From Chitinimonas_A lacunae (GTDB taxonomy: Bacteria > Pseudomonadota > Gammaproteobacteria > Burkholderiales > Chitinimonadaceae), in the NCBI RefSeq assembly GCF_042650885.1, contig NZ_JBHSBU010000001.1:3224001-3288000 (forward strand): a DNA stretch of 64,000 nt, in the 5' to 3' direction. The notes beneath the pieces were generated by a model. The model had not been told where the DNA came from. It saw nothing but the letters and a program-made list of their open reading frames with translations, and searched no databases. A program made the translations under genes and the position numbers. The first letter of the stretch is position 1; every line of letters begins with the position of its first letter. Shown one piece after another: positions 1 through 7,436 of this stretch.

Positions 1-131
1 ACCGCCTGCTGATGGAAGAGACCGGGCTGCCCGTGATCGTGGCCGAAGATCCGCTGACCTGCGTGGTACGCGGCTCGGGCCGGGCGCTCGAGAAGATGGA
101 CAAGGTCGGGTCGATCTTTACCAACGACTGA
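1..131 (+). CDS. mreB: MreB, C-terminal end (partial)
   Basis: Only the last 42 codons are present; the gene starts before the window. The readable tail contains LLMEETGLPVIVAEDPL and then TCVVRGSG, which is the conserved C-terminal segment of MreB, the actin-like protein that guides lateral cell-wall synthesis at the inner membrane. It ends at TGA (129-131), about 115 bases before mreC, the usual gene order of the rod-shape operon. A strong GC-rich hairpin lies in the gap and may reduce read-through into mreC. Confidence 0.93.
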   Translation, partial: RLLMEETGLPVIVAEDPLTCVVRGSGRALEKMDKVGSIFTND

Positions 132-156
132 CCTGCCGGACCCGGTGAACGACAGG

Positions 157-203
157 CGCCGGGGGCGGAACGCCGCAGCAGGGCTGCCGTTCCGCCCCCG
201 GCG
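157..203 (+). terminator. Perfect 16-bp GC-rich hairpin between mreB and mreC
   Basis: CGCCGGGGGCGGAACG (157-172) is exactly complementary to CGTTCCGCCCCCGGCG (188-203), with a 15-base loop. No run of T follows, only tgcttgccgtttc, so it is not a classical intrinsic terminator. It could act as an attenuator, an RNA-processing site or a 3' end stabiliser that sets the MreB to MreCD ratio. The structure is seen directly; the role is inferred. Confidence 0.5.
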
Positions 204-246
204 TGCTTGCCGTTTCTGAGCCACTTTCGCCGCGTAACGCTTTGCC

Positions 247-1164
247 ATGCAAGCCACCATCCAACCGGCGTTTTTCAAGCAGGGGCCCAAGCCGCTCCAT
301 CGCTTCCTGCTTTATGCCGCGCTCAGCCTTGCGCTGACCGTGATCGACACCCGCTGGCATCTGCTGGCCGGCGCGCGAGAAGTCGCGTCGGTCGCCCTCT
401 ACCCGCTACAGCGGCTCGCCACCGCACCCGTGGCGATGGCCCAGCATGTCGGTGACTTCCTGACTGCCCAATCGACCCTGCTGCGTGAAAACCGTCGGCT
501 CCAGGACGAGCGTCTGCTCGCCAATGCCCAGCTGATGCGGATGCAGGATCTCCAGATGGAAAACGCCCAGCTCAAGCGCCTGATGTCGGCGCTGGAGTCG
601 CGCCGAGGCGGCGGGGTGCTGACCGAGGTGCTGTACCACGCCCGCGACCCGTTCACGGCCAAGCTGATTGTCGATCGTGGCGTGCGGGCCGGGGTGCGCG
701 AGGGGCTGCCGGTGATCGACCCGCTCGGTCTGGTCGGTCAGATCACCCGGGTTCAGCCGCTGACTGCCGAAATCACCCTGATCACCGAAAAGAGCCAGGC
801 CGTACCGGTCCAGGTGCAGCGCACCGGCCAGCGTGCCGTGGTCTTCGGCGGCGGGCGCGAACATCCGCTCGAAGTCCGTTTCATGCCGCTCAATGCCGAT
901 ATCCGGCCCGACGATGTGTTGGTGACGTCAGGGATAGACGGCGCCTACCCAGCCGGCCTGCCGGTGGCGCGGGTGCGCCAGGTCGACCGCAATGCCGGGC
1001 GGCCGTTTGCCGGCATCCTGTGCGAGCCGATTGCCGAAGTCGACCGACACCGCTATTTCCTGATCCTTGACGAGACGCGCCGTCTGCCCGAAAAGCCGCC
1101 CGTGCCCGCTGAAGGCGAGGCCAAGAAGAAACCACGCCGCCGTCAGGCGGCCGAGGAGGAGTAA
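247..1164 (+). CDS. mreC: MreC, rod shape-determining protein
   Basis: 305 residues, normal for MreC. There is a short cytoplasmic N-terminus, one membrane segment near residues 22-40 (FLLYAALSLALTVIDT), a coiled coil around residues 64-120 rich in Leu, Gln and Glu that mediates dimerisation, and then the periplasmic beta domain. MreC links MreB and MreD to the elongation penicillin-binding protein PBP2 and RodA. The tail is very basic (KKKPRRRQ). The TAA stop shares its last base with the ATG of mreD, which indicates translational coupling. Confidence 0.95.
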   Translation: MQATIQPAFFKQGPKPLHRFLLYAALSLALTVIDTRWHLLAGAREVASVALYPLQRLATAPVAMAQHVGDFLTAQSTLLRENRRLQDERLLANAQLMRMQDLQMENAQLKRLMSALESRRGGGVLTEVLYHARDPFTAKLIVDRGVRAGVREGLPVIDPLGLVGQITRVQPLTAEITLITEKSQAVPVQVQRTGQRAVVFGGGREHPLEVRFMPLNADIRPDDVLVTSGIDGAYPAGLPVARVRQVDRNAGRPFAGILCEPIAEVDRHRYFLILDETRRLPEKPPVPAEGEAKKKPRRRQAAEEE

Positions 1165-1670
1165 TGCCGGTCTCCCGCCAGTTGCTCAAACCGGTCAAGC
1201 TGAGTTTCATCGTGCTGACCTTTCTGGTCGGTCTGGTGCTCGATCTGGTGCCCTGGGGGCCGGGCATGCGCCAGATGCTGCCCGACAGCATCGCCCTGCT
1301 GCTGCTGTACTGGTGCATGAACCAGCCCAGCCATGTCGGCGTGGGCTGGGCGTTCTGGCTCGGCCTCACGCTCGATCTGGCCGATGGCAATACCTTTGGC
1401 CAGCATAGCCTGGCCTATGTGGCGAGCTGCTATCTGGTGCTCAGCCGTCATCGCCAGCTCGCCATGTTCCCCCTGTGGCAGCAGGCCATCTATATCGCGC
1501 CGCTGCTGTTGCTCAATCAGGCGATCATGGTGGCGGTGCGGCTGGTGACCGGCGCGCCCTTCCCGGGCTGGAGCTATTTTGTCGGCCCCCTGATCGGCAT
1601 GTTGGCCTGGCCGCTGCTGTCCTATCTGCTACAGATTCCGCAACGCAAGGAAAAGCCGGCCGAGTTATGA
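1164..1670 (+). CDS. mreD: MreD, rod shape-determining membrane protein
   Basis: 168 residues with about five hydrophobic segments, the size and shape of MreD, a small inner-membrane partner of MreC in the elongasome. It starts on the last base of the mreC stop (TAATG) and its own TGA overlaps the ATG of the PBP2 gene (ATGA at 1667-1670), so the three genes are tightly coupled. MreD sequences diverge strongly between species; the identification rests on gene order and hydrophobic profile together. Confidence 0.9.
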   Translation: MPVSRQLLKPVKLSFIVLTFLVGLVLDLVPWGPGMRQMLPDSIALLLLYWCMNQPSHVGVGWAFWLGLTLDLADGNTFGQHSLAYVASCYLVLSRHRQLAMFPLWQQAIYIAPLLLLNQAIMVAVRLVTGAPFPGWSYFVGPLIGMLAWPLLSYLLQIPQRKEKPAEL

Positions 1671-3724
1671 GTCGCCGTACCGAACTGCGCAATCCCCAGC
1701 GCGAGCGTTACAACTTCCAGTTGCGGCTATGGGTAGCCATTGCGGTGGTGCTGGCTGGATTCGGGGTGCTGCTGTCGCGTTTCTTCTTCCTCCAGGTGGT
1801 CGAACACGACAAGTACCACACGATGGCCGAGACCAACCGGATCAGCCTGGTGCCGATCCCGCCGCCGCGCGGCATCATCACCGACCGCAACGGCGTGGTG
1901 CTGGCGCGCAACCATTCGGCCTATACCCTGGAAATCACCCCGTCCAAGGTCGAGGATCTCAACGCCACCATCGATGCGCTGGCCAAGCTGATCGAGATCA
2001 GCCCGCGTGACCGGCGCCGCTTCAAGAAATTGATGGAAGAGAGCAAGGACTTCGCTTCGCTGCCGATCAAGACCCGGCTCAGCGACGAGGAAGTGGCCCG
2101 TTTTGCCGTCAATGCCTACCGTTTTCCCGGCGTCGAGATCAAGGCGCGCCTGTTCCGCCACTACCCGATGGGCGAATCGGCCTCGCATCTGCTGGGCTAT
2201 ATCGGCCGGATCAACGACCGCGATCTGGTGATGCTCGAAGAGGATGGCCGGCTGCCCAATTACCGTGGCTCCGACCATATGGGCAAATTCGGCCTGGAGC
2301 AGAGCTACGAGGAGCAGTTGCACGGCAAGACCGGCTATGAGGAAGTCGAGATCGACGCCAACGGCCGGGCAGTCAATTCGCTCAAGCGCACCCCGCCCAT
2401 CTCGGGCAACAATCTGGTGCTGACGGTCGATATCAAGTTACAGCAACTGGCCGAGCAGGCGTTCGGCAACAACAAGGGGGCGCTGGTGGCGATCGAGCCG
2501 GCCACGGGCGGAGTGCTCGCGCTGGTGTCGCGGCCGGGTTTCGATCCCAATCTGTTTGTCGATGGCATCGACCCGCAAAGCTGGCGCGAACTGAACGAAT
2601 CGCCCGACCATCCGCTCAATAACCGGGCCATCCAGGGCACCTATATGCCCGGTTCGACCTTCAAGCCGTTTATGGCGCTCGGGGCGCTCGAACTGGGCAA
2701 ACGCACGCCGCATCAGGCATTTGCCGACCCGGGCTATTTCTTGTTCGGTAATCACCGCTTCAACGACGACAAGCCGGGCGGCCACGGGATGGTCGATCTG
2801 GAGCGCTCGATCGTGGTGTCGTGCGACACCTACTACTATCTGCTGGCCAACGACATGGGCATCGATAACATCGCCCGCTTTATGAAGCCGCTGGGCTTTG
2901 GCCAGAAGTCGGGTATCGATCTGCCCGGCGAAAAGGCTGGGGTGTTGCCGTCGACCGAGTGGAAACGGCGGGCCTTCCAAAAGCCGCAGATGAAGAAGTG
3001 GTATGCAGGCGAGACCGTGTCGATCGCCATCGGTCAGGGCTACAACAGCTACACCCCTTTGCAGCTGGCCCAGGCCACCTCGATTCTGGCCAACCGTGGC
3101 GTGGTGTTCCGGCCTCACCTGGTGCGGTATATCGAAAACAGCATGACGCGCGCCCGCACCATGATCGAGCCGCAGCCGGTGGCGCGTCTGCCTTACAAGC
3201 CGCAGCACCTCGATACCGTGACCCGGGCCATGGTCAACGTCAACAAGGCCGGCACCTCGGCGCGGGTATTTGCCAACGCCGGCTATGATGCGGCCGGCAA
3301 GACCGGGACGGCGCAACGCTACAGTCTGCGCGGCGCCACCTATATCCGCAGTCAGGTGGCCAAGCATTTGCAGGACGACGCCTGGTTTATCGTGTTCGCG
3401 CCGGCCGACAAGCCGCGTATCGCACTGGCGCTGATCGTCGAGAACGGCGGTTTCGGTGCCGAAGCGGCGGCGCCGATCGCCCGCAAGGTGCTCGACTACT
3501 ATCTGCTGGGCAAGCTGCCCAAGGAGCCGGCCAAGTCCGATGCCCCGGCCGCAGCGGCTACGTCGCCGGCTGCCGAGTCTGCGTCCCCTGAGCCGGCAGC
3601 GACCCTGCCGTCTGCGGCCCAGCCGAGTGCGGCCCAGCCGAGTGCGGCCCAGCCGAGTGCGGCCCAGCCGAGTGCGGCCCAGCCGAATGCGGCCCAGCCG
3701 GAAGAGGAAGACCACAGTGATTAA
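1667..3724 (+). CDS. mrdA: Penicillin-binding protein 2 (elongasome transpeptidase)
   Basis: 685 residues. A single N-terminal membrane anchor (about residues 20-44) is followed by the PBP dimerisation region and the transpeptidase domain that cross-links peptidoglycan during cell elongation. Catalytic motifs are readable: S330-T-F-K333, S385-C-D387 in the SxN position, and K545-T-G547. The start is set at 1667, overlapping the mreD stop; the frame is open further upstream but that part overlaps mreD and lacks PBP2 similarity. The C-terminus carries an added low-complexity tail of Pro-Ser-Ala-Ala-Gln repeats encoded by a 15-bp tandem repeat, followed by EEEDHSD; such tails are not part of the catalytic fold. 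Confidence 0.95.
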   Translation: MSRRTELRNPQRERYNFQLRLWVAIAVVLAGFGVLLSRFFFLQVVEHDKYHTMAETNRISLVPIPPPRGIITDRNGVVLARNHSAYTLEITPSKVEDLNATIDALAKLIEISPRDRRRFKKLMEESKDFASLPIKTRLSDEEVARFAVNAYRFPGVEIKARLFRHYPMGESASHLLGYIGRINDRDLVMLEEDGRLPNYRGSDHMGKFGLEQSYEEQLHGKTGYEEVEIDANGRAVNSLKRTPPISGNNLVLTVDIKLQQLAEQAFGNNKGALVAIEPATGGVLALVSRPGFDPNLFVDGIDPQSWRELNESPDHPLNNRAIQGTYMPGSTFKPFMALGALELGKRTPHQAFADPGYFLFGNHRFNDDKPGGHGMVDLERSIVVSCDTYYYLLANDMGIDNIARFMKPLGFGQKSGIDLPGEKAGVLPSTEWKRRAFQKPQMKKWYAGETVSIAIGQGYNSYTPLQLAQATSILANRGVVFRPHLVRYIENSMTRARTMIEPQPVARLPYKPQHLDTVTRAMVNVNKAGTSARVFANAGYDAAGKTGTAQRYSLRGATYIRSQVAKHLQDDAWFIVFAPADKPRIALALIVENGGFGAEAAAPIARKVLDYYLLGKLPKEPAKSDAPAAAATSPAAESASPEPAATLPSAAQPSAAQPSAAQPSAAQPSAAQPNAAQPEEEDHSD
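3614..3700 (+). repeat. 15-bp tandem repeat inside mrdA
   Basis: Unit GCGGCCCAGCCGAGT is repeated in direct tandem: four identical copies (3614-3673), one with a single change (GAAT, 3674-3688) and a final 12-base copy (3689-3700). It is in frame and encodes Ala-Ala-Gln-Pro-Ser blocks at the C-terminus of PBP2. Identical copies suggest recent expansion by slippage, so the copy number may vary between strains without breaking the frame. Confidence 0.9.
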
Positions 3725-4829
3725 GCGTATGTGGCTGCGGCTGAGTCAGCCGCTCGATGGCTGGCTGCTGCTGTTTACCGGCCTGCTGCTGTGTGTGAGT
3801 CTGGCCACCATCTATTCGGCCGCCAACCAGAGTCTCGACAAGATCGCCAGCAAGATGGTGTCGGTGTCGGTGGCGCTGCTGGCGATGTGGGTGGTGGCGA
3901 ACTTCAAGCCAGTGCAGCTGATGCGGCTGGCACCGCCGATCTATATCCTCGGCTTTGTCCTGCTGGTCGGGGTGGCGCTGTTCGGTGACATCACCAACGG
4001 GGCCAAGCGCTGGCTCAATATCGGGATCACCCGGATCCAGCCGTCCGAGCTGATGAAGCTGGCGGTGCCGATGATGCTGGCCTGGTATTTCGACCGCCAC
4101 GAGAACGATCTGCGGGCACGGCACTTTGTGATCGCCGCGGTATTGATCGGGGCGCCGGTGGCGCTGGTGCTGAAGCAGCCTGACCTGGGCACCGCGACCC
4201 TGATTTCGGCTGCCGGCTGCTATGTGCTGTTCCTGGCCGGGCTGTCTTGGCGGCTGATCGCGGCCATGGTGCTGGGGCTGGTGGCGGCGATCTGGTTTGT
4301 GTCCGATTTCGGCCGCTGCATGGAAGTGTTCCATCGCTACCAGTGCGAGCGGGTGCAGACCCAGATCGACCCCGATTCCGACCCGCTCGGCAAGGGCTAT
4401 CACATTATCCAGGGCACCATTGCCATCGGTTCGGGCGGTACGCTCGGCAAGGGTTGGCTCAATGGCACCCAGACCCATCTCGACTTCATTCCCGAGCGCA
4501 CCACCGACTTTATTTTCGCGGTCTATAGCGAGGAATTCGGTCTGGTCGGCAATGTGGTGCTGCTGTTGCTCTATCTGTGCGTGATCGGGCGAGGGCTGAT
4601 GATTTCCTACAATGCGCCCACCCTGTTCGGCCGGCTGCTGGCCGGGGCGGTGACGCTGTCCTTCTTTACCTATGCAGTGGTCAATATGGGGATGGTGTCA
4701 GGGATACTGCCGGTCGTGGGCGTACCGCTGCCACTGGTCTCGTACGGCGGTACAGCAATGCTTTCGCTTTTGATCGGTTTCGGTATGCTGATGAGTATCC
4801 AGCGTGACCGGAAACTGATGAAATCGTGA
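3717..4829 (+). CDS. rodA: RodA, SEDS peptidoglycan glycosyltransferase
   Basis: 370 residues (E. coli RodA is 370), a polytopic SEDS protein that polymerises lipid II for elongation and works with PBP2. Family-type stretches are visible, including GAKRWLNIG, IQPSELMKLA and, near the end, GVPLPLVSYGGTAML. The GTG at 3717 is preferred over ATG 3729 because GAGGAA lies seven bases upstream of it; it overlaps the mrdA stop by eight bases. The last codons overlap the GTG of rlpA (GTGA at 4826-4829). Confidence 0.95.
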   Translation: MIKRMWLRLSQPLDGWLLLFTGLLLCVSLATIYSAANQSLDKIASKMVSVSVALLAMWVVANFKPVQLMRLAPPIYILGFVLLVGVALFGDITNGAKRWLNIGITRIQPSELMKLAVPMMLAWYFDRHENDLRARHFVIAAVLIGAPVALVLKQPDLGTATLISAAGCYVLFLAGLSWRLIAAMVLGLVAAIWFVSDFGRCMEVFHRYQCERVQTQIDPDSDPLGKGYHIIQGTIAIGSGGTLGKGWLNGTQTHLDFIPERTTDFIFAVYSEEFGLVGNVVLLLLYLCVIGRGLMISYNAPTLFGRLLAGAVTLSFFTYAVVNMGMVSGILPVVGVPLPLVSYGGTAMLSLLIGFGMLMSIQRDRKLMKS

Positions 4830-5878
4830 CCGCCTCAGGACTGCGCCGCCCGCCCGTTTTTGTTATCGCCGGCCATTGGTCGGCTTTCACTGCCGTCCTT
4901 TTGCTGGCTGCCTGCGCCACCCAGCGTCCGGCACCCACCACGGTCGGCTCATCGCTGCCGCCGGCCAAGGCAACGCCTTCTGCTCCCAGCAGTGGACCGG
5001 CCCCGGCCAAACGGGAGCAACTGCCCAAGTTCGGCGGTGGCTACTACAAGGATGATGGTCCGCTGCTCGAAGTCCCCTACGACCTCGACGCCCTGGCCGA
5101 GCCCGAACCGCGGCTCGAGCCGCTGCACCGTTTCGCCAACCGCCCCTACAGCGTCCTGGGTCAGACGTTCGAGCCGATGACCCGGCTGACTCCTTACAAG
5201 GTGCGCGGTATCGGTTCCTGGTACGGCCGCAAATTCCACGGCCAGCCGACCTCGTCGGGCGAACCCTACGATATGTTCAAGCTCACGGCTGCCCATCCGG
5301 TGCTGCCGATTCCGAGCTATGTCCGTGTCACCAATCTGGAGAACGGCCGCTCCATCGTGCTGCGGGTCAACGATCGCGGGCCGTTTCTCAAGAACCGGGT
5401 GATCGATCTGTCCTACGCCGCCGCCTACCGGCTCGGCTACCACCACAATGGCAGCGCCCGGGTCGAGGTCGAATCGGTCTGGCCCGGGGCCACGCCCTCG
5501 CCTGTGCTGGTGAATGCCTCTCCCACCGATGATCCGATTGCCCTGCTGGCAATGCAGGCCAGTCAGGCCAGCGATGAATCGGCCGAGCCGGAAGCCGCGC
5601 CAATCGCGCCGGTGTCGGCTGCGCTACCGATGGCGACCGAGGGCCGGGGAGGCGAAATCTGGCTGCAATTGGCGGCGTTTGGTAATGCCAGCAACGCAGA
5701 AGCCTTCAAAAGCCGCCTGGCCGGCGAACTCGATTGGCTGCCGCAAAGATTGACGGTCGCGGCGGGTGACCGGGTCTGGCGAGTCCGCGCCGGCCCCTTC
5801 AGCGACCGCGATGCAGCCCGCCGTGCGGCTGACCGGATCGCCTCGGCTTTCGATCTGCGGCCGCTGCTGGTGCGCTGA
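4826..5878 (+). CDS. rlpA: RlpA-like septal ring lipoprotein (DPBB + SPOR)
   Basis: 350 residues. A signal sequence ends in the lipobox LAAC with Cys30, so an outer-membrane lipoprotein is expected. A double-psi beta-barrel of the RlpA type begins near residue 127 (GIGSWYGRKFHG) and includes VNDRGPF, which holds the catalytic Asp of lytic transglycosylase RlpA proteins. A C-terminal SPOR domain (about residues 276-350) binds denuded glycan at septa. The GTG start overlaps the rodA stop by four bases, the common rodA-rlpA arrangement. The middle region is Pro/Ala-rich. Confidence 0.92.
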   Translation: MTASGLRRPPVFVIAGHWSAFTAVLLLAACATQRPAPTTVGSSLPPAKATPSAPSSGPAPAKREQLPKFGGGYYKDDGPLLEVPYDLDALAEPEPRLEPLHRFANRPYSVLGQTFEPMTRLTPYKVRGIGSWYGRKFHGQPTSSGEPYDMFKLTAAHPVLPIPSYVRVTNLENGRSIVLRVNDRGPFLKNRVIDLSYAAAYRLGYHHNGSARVEVESVWPGATPSPVLVNASPTDDPIALLAMQASQASDESAEPEAAPIAPVSAALPMATEGRGGEIWLQLAAFGNASNAEAFKSRLAGELDWLPQRLTVAAGDRVWRVRAGPFSDRDAARRAADRIASAFDLRPLLVR

Positions 5879-6146
5879 TCTGCAGAAATTAAATTTTTAG
5901 GAAAAATGTCTGCTAGATATGTAGCAGGGAATTTCCATTTTTAAATGAAATGGGAATTCTCCCACTATACGGCTCCGGCTCGGCAGCAAGGCTTCATCAA
6001 GCCAGCCGGTGTCCACACCGACGGACAGATAGGGTGCGCTAGCCGCAAAGCGGCGTAACGCACCCGACGAGACATTGCATTTTCATGCCGTTTCTGGCCA
6101 TGCCTCGCCTTTCGCTGCGACCGTCTGGCAAGACAGGCCGATGGCC
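5879..6146. other. Intergenic region with dyad symmetries
   Basis: Between two convergent genes. CTGCTA (5910-5915) pairs with TAGCAG (5922-5927), and an imperfect dyad follows at about 5928-5961 (gggaatttccattt against aaatgggaattctccc), but neither has a T-run. The extragenic palindrome at 6032-6065 is listed separately. No credible ORF or RNA gene was seen. Confidence 0.6.
6032..6065. repeat. Extragenic palindrome (GGGTGCG...CGCACCC type)
   Basis: GGGTGCG at 6032 and GCCGC pair with GCGGC and CGCACCC up to 6065, with a small internal mismatch and an AAA loop. The sequence resembles dispersed extragenic palindromes of the form ggtgcgttagccgc...gcggcgtaacgcacc that recur between genes in many proteobacteria. 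Only one copy is in this window, so dispersal cannot be shown here. Confidence 0.5.
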
Positions 6147-6989
6147 TCAGTCGCTGACCCGCTGCAAGGTCAGTTGGCCGGCCGAGCCATTCGACCAGTT
6201 GCCCGACAGGGTAAAGCGTGAAGTGTTGCCGCTGACGCTACCGGTGAAATAGCCCAGTCCGACCAGCTTGCCGTTATTGGTCCAGTCGAACACAAAGCTC
6301 TGCTTGCTTACATCGAAGCGCCACAGCACCGGTACATAGCCGGCGGCGTCGGCAGTTTCCGGGTAGCGCAGCTGGATCGGCATATCGTAGAGAAACTCAC
6401 GTACCCGTCCGGTGCCGTCGGCCTGGAGGATGGCGTCGCCGTGGTATTGGTAGGAAGTCCGGGTCGGGTCGGTCAGGCCGTATTTGCCGGCCAGATCGCT
6501 CATGCCGCTATTGGGCAGCGATTTGCTGACGATCACGCCAGGCCAGTAGGCGCGGTTGCCGCTCTTGTCGGTGGCGATCACGCGGAATTGCGAATAGGCC
6601 CCGGCAGCCAGCGTGCTGGGAAGGGCCATGGTGCCGCTGTAGTTGCCGTCGCTGCCCAGGGTCAGGGTCAGCAATGGATAGGGGTCGGTAATGCCGCCCA
6701 GGGCATAGTAGACCTTGACCGACTCGATATCGCTGCCGCTGACCTGGGCAGTAAAGGTGATGCTCTGGCCGACGCTGGGCTGGGTCGGACTGATCCAGGC
6801 GCGCGGGATTTCCAGGTTGGCGCTGAAACCATTGCTGGGCCGACTGGCCGCCAACCGGGCCGGGTCGGGGGCCACCGCTGCCTGACCACCGCCGGCAGGC
6901 GCAGCGGGGTCGGCCAGGACCGGGACCATCAACAGCAACGCGGTCAGCAAGCCGCGCAGCCAGGGAGTAAACCGGGAAGTGACGTGCAT
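6147..6989 (-). CDS. Secreted protein of unknown function with an Ig-like region
   Basis: 280 residues. A signal peptide is evident (RGLLTALLLMVPVLADPAA). Residues about 60-150 read as an immunoglobulin-like beta-sandwich (PSVGQSITFTAQVSG, then SDGNYSGTMALP and RVIATDKSGN). A second part (about 165-280) is beta-rich, with a lipocalin-like run of short strands and the phrase GLTDPTRTSYQYHGDAILQADG. The start is supported by AGGAGAC just upstream. I do not recognise the family. It stands alone, convergent with rlpA. Confidence 0.7.
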   Translation of the reverse strand: MHVTSRFTPWLRGLLTALLLMVPVLADPAAPAGGGQAAVAPDPARLAASRPSNGFSANLEIPRAWISPTQPSVGQSITFTAQVSGSDIESVKVYYALGGITDPYPLLTLTLGSDGNYSGTMALPSTLAAGAYSQFRVIATDKSGNRAYWPGVIVSKSLPNSGMSDLAGKYGLTDPTRTSYQYHGDAILQADGTGRVREFLYDMPIQLRYPETADAAGYVPVLWRFDVSKQSFVFDWTNNGKLVGLGYFTGSVSGNTSRFTLSGNWSNGSAGQLTLQRVSD

Positions 6990-7314
6990 GGCGGTCTCCT
7001 TATGTGCCTGTTGTCACTTCCTCATTCTAGAACTGGTGTTTTGTTACGCCAGCGCCGCCGACCTGCGGTCCAGCTTGGGACTTTGATAAATAACCTTTGA
7101 ATATTTTTCTGATTTCCGGCTTCTGTGGAGTTGGTGTCAGGGCTTGAATGTCGCATAGAAAGGCCTATTTGGCTTGGATAAGGACATTGGATCTGTCGTT
7201 TCCGACATCAAGATTAGGTAGGATAGTTAATGTACTGTTCCAGCCCGGTACAGTCCGTGCGGGCTGAACTGCCGGACGGATCGTCGGTGCAGGGGCTTTA
7301 GCTGCCGGTTTCAC
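6990..7314. other. AT-richer intergenic region
   Basis: About 325 bases between the start of the minus-strand secreted protein and the amtB terminator. It presumably holds the promoter of the secreted protein. CAGCCCG (7241-7247) pairs with CGGGCTG (7260-7266) with a 12-base loop. No ORF with coding character and no RNA gene was recognised. Confidence 0.5.
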
Positions 7315-7343
7315 AAAAAAATGGCCTGTCCGAAGACAGGCCC
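7315..7343 (-). terminator. Intrinsic terminator of glnK-amtB
   Basis: Read on the minus strand: GGCCTGTC, TTCG-type loop, GACAGGCC, then ATTTTTTTG. The eight-base perfect stem (7323-7330 with 7335-7342) and a T-run make a classical rho-independent terminator about 95 bases after the amtB stop. Confidence 0.9.
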
Positions 7344-7436
7344 AACTTTTGGAGATTGATACGGTAGGTGGTCCAACCGCGATTTATCGGGTTTCTCCTC
7401 TATTTCCCCTTTTTGTTCTGGCGGGCCGTGCCCGCA

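Noticed and set aside
3614..3700. Short regularly repeated units as a CRISPR array
   Set aside because: Units are 15 bp in direct tandem without spacers and in frame inside mrdA.
2438..3715. Long open frame on the minus strand opposite the PBP2 gene
   Set aside because: Antisense shadow of a GC-rich gene; rich in Arg, His and Gly and without known motifs, while the plus-strand frame has complete PBP2 active-site motifs.
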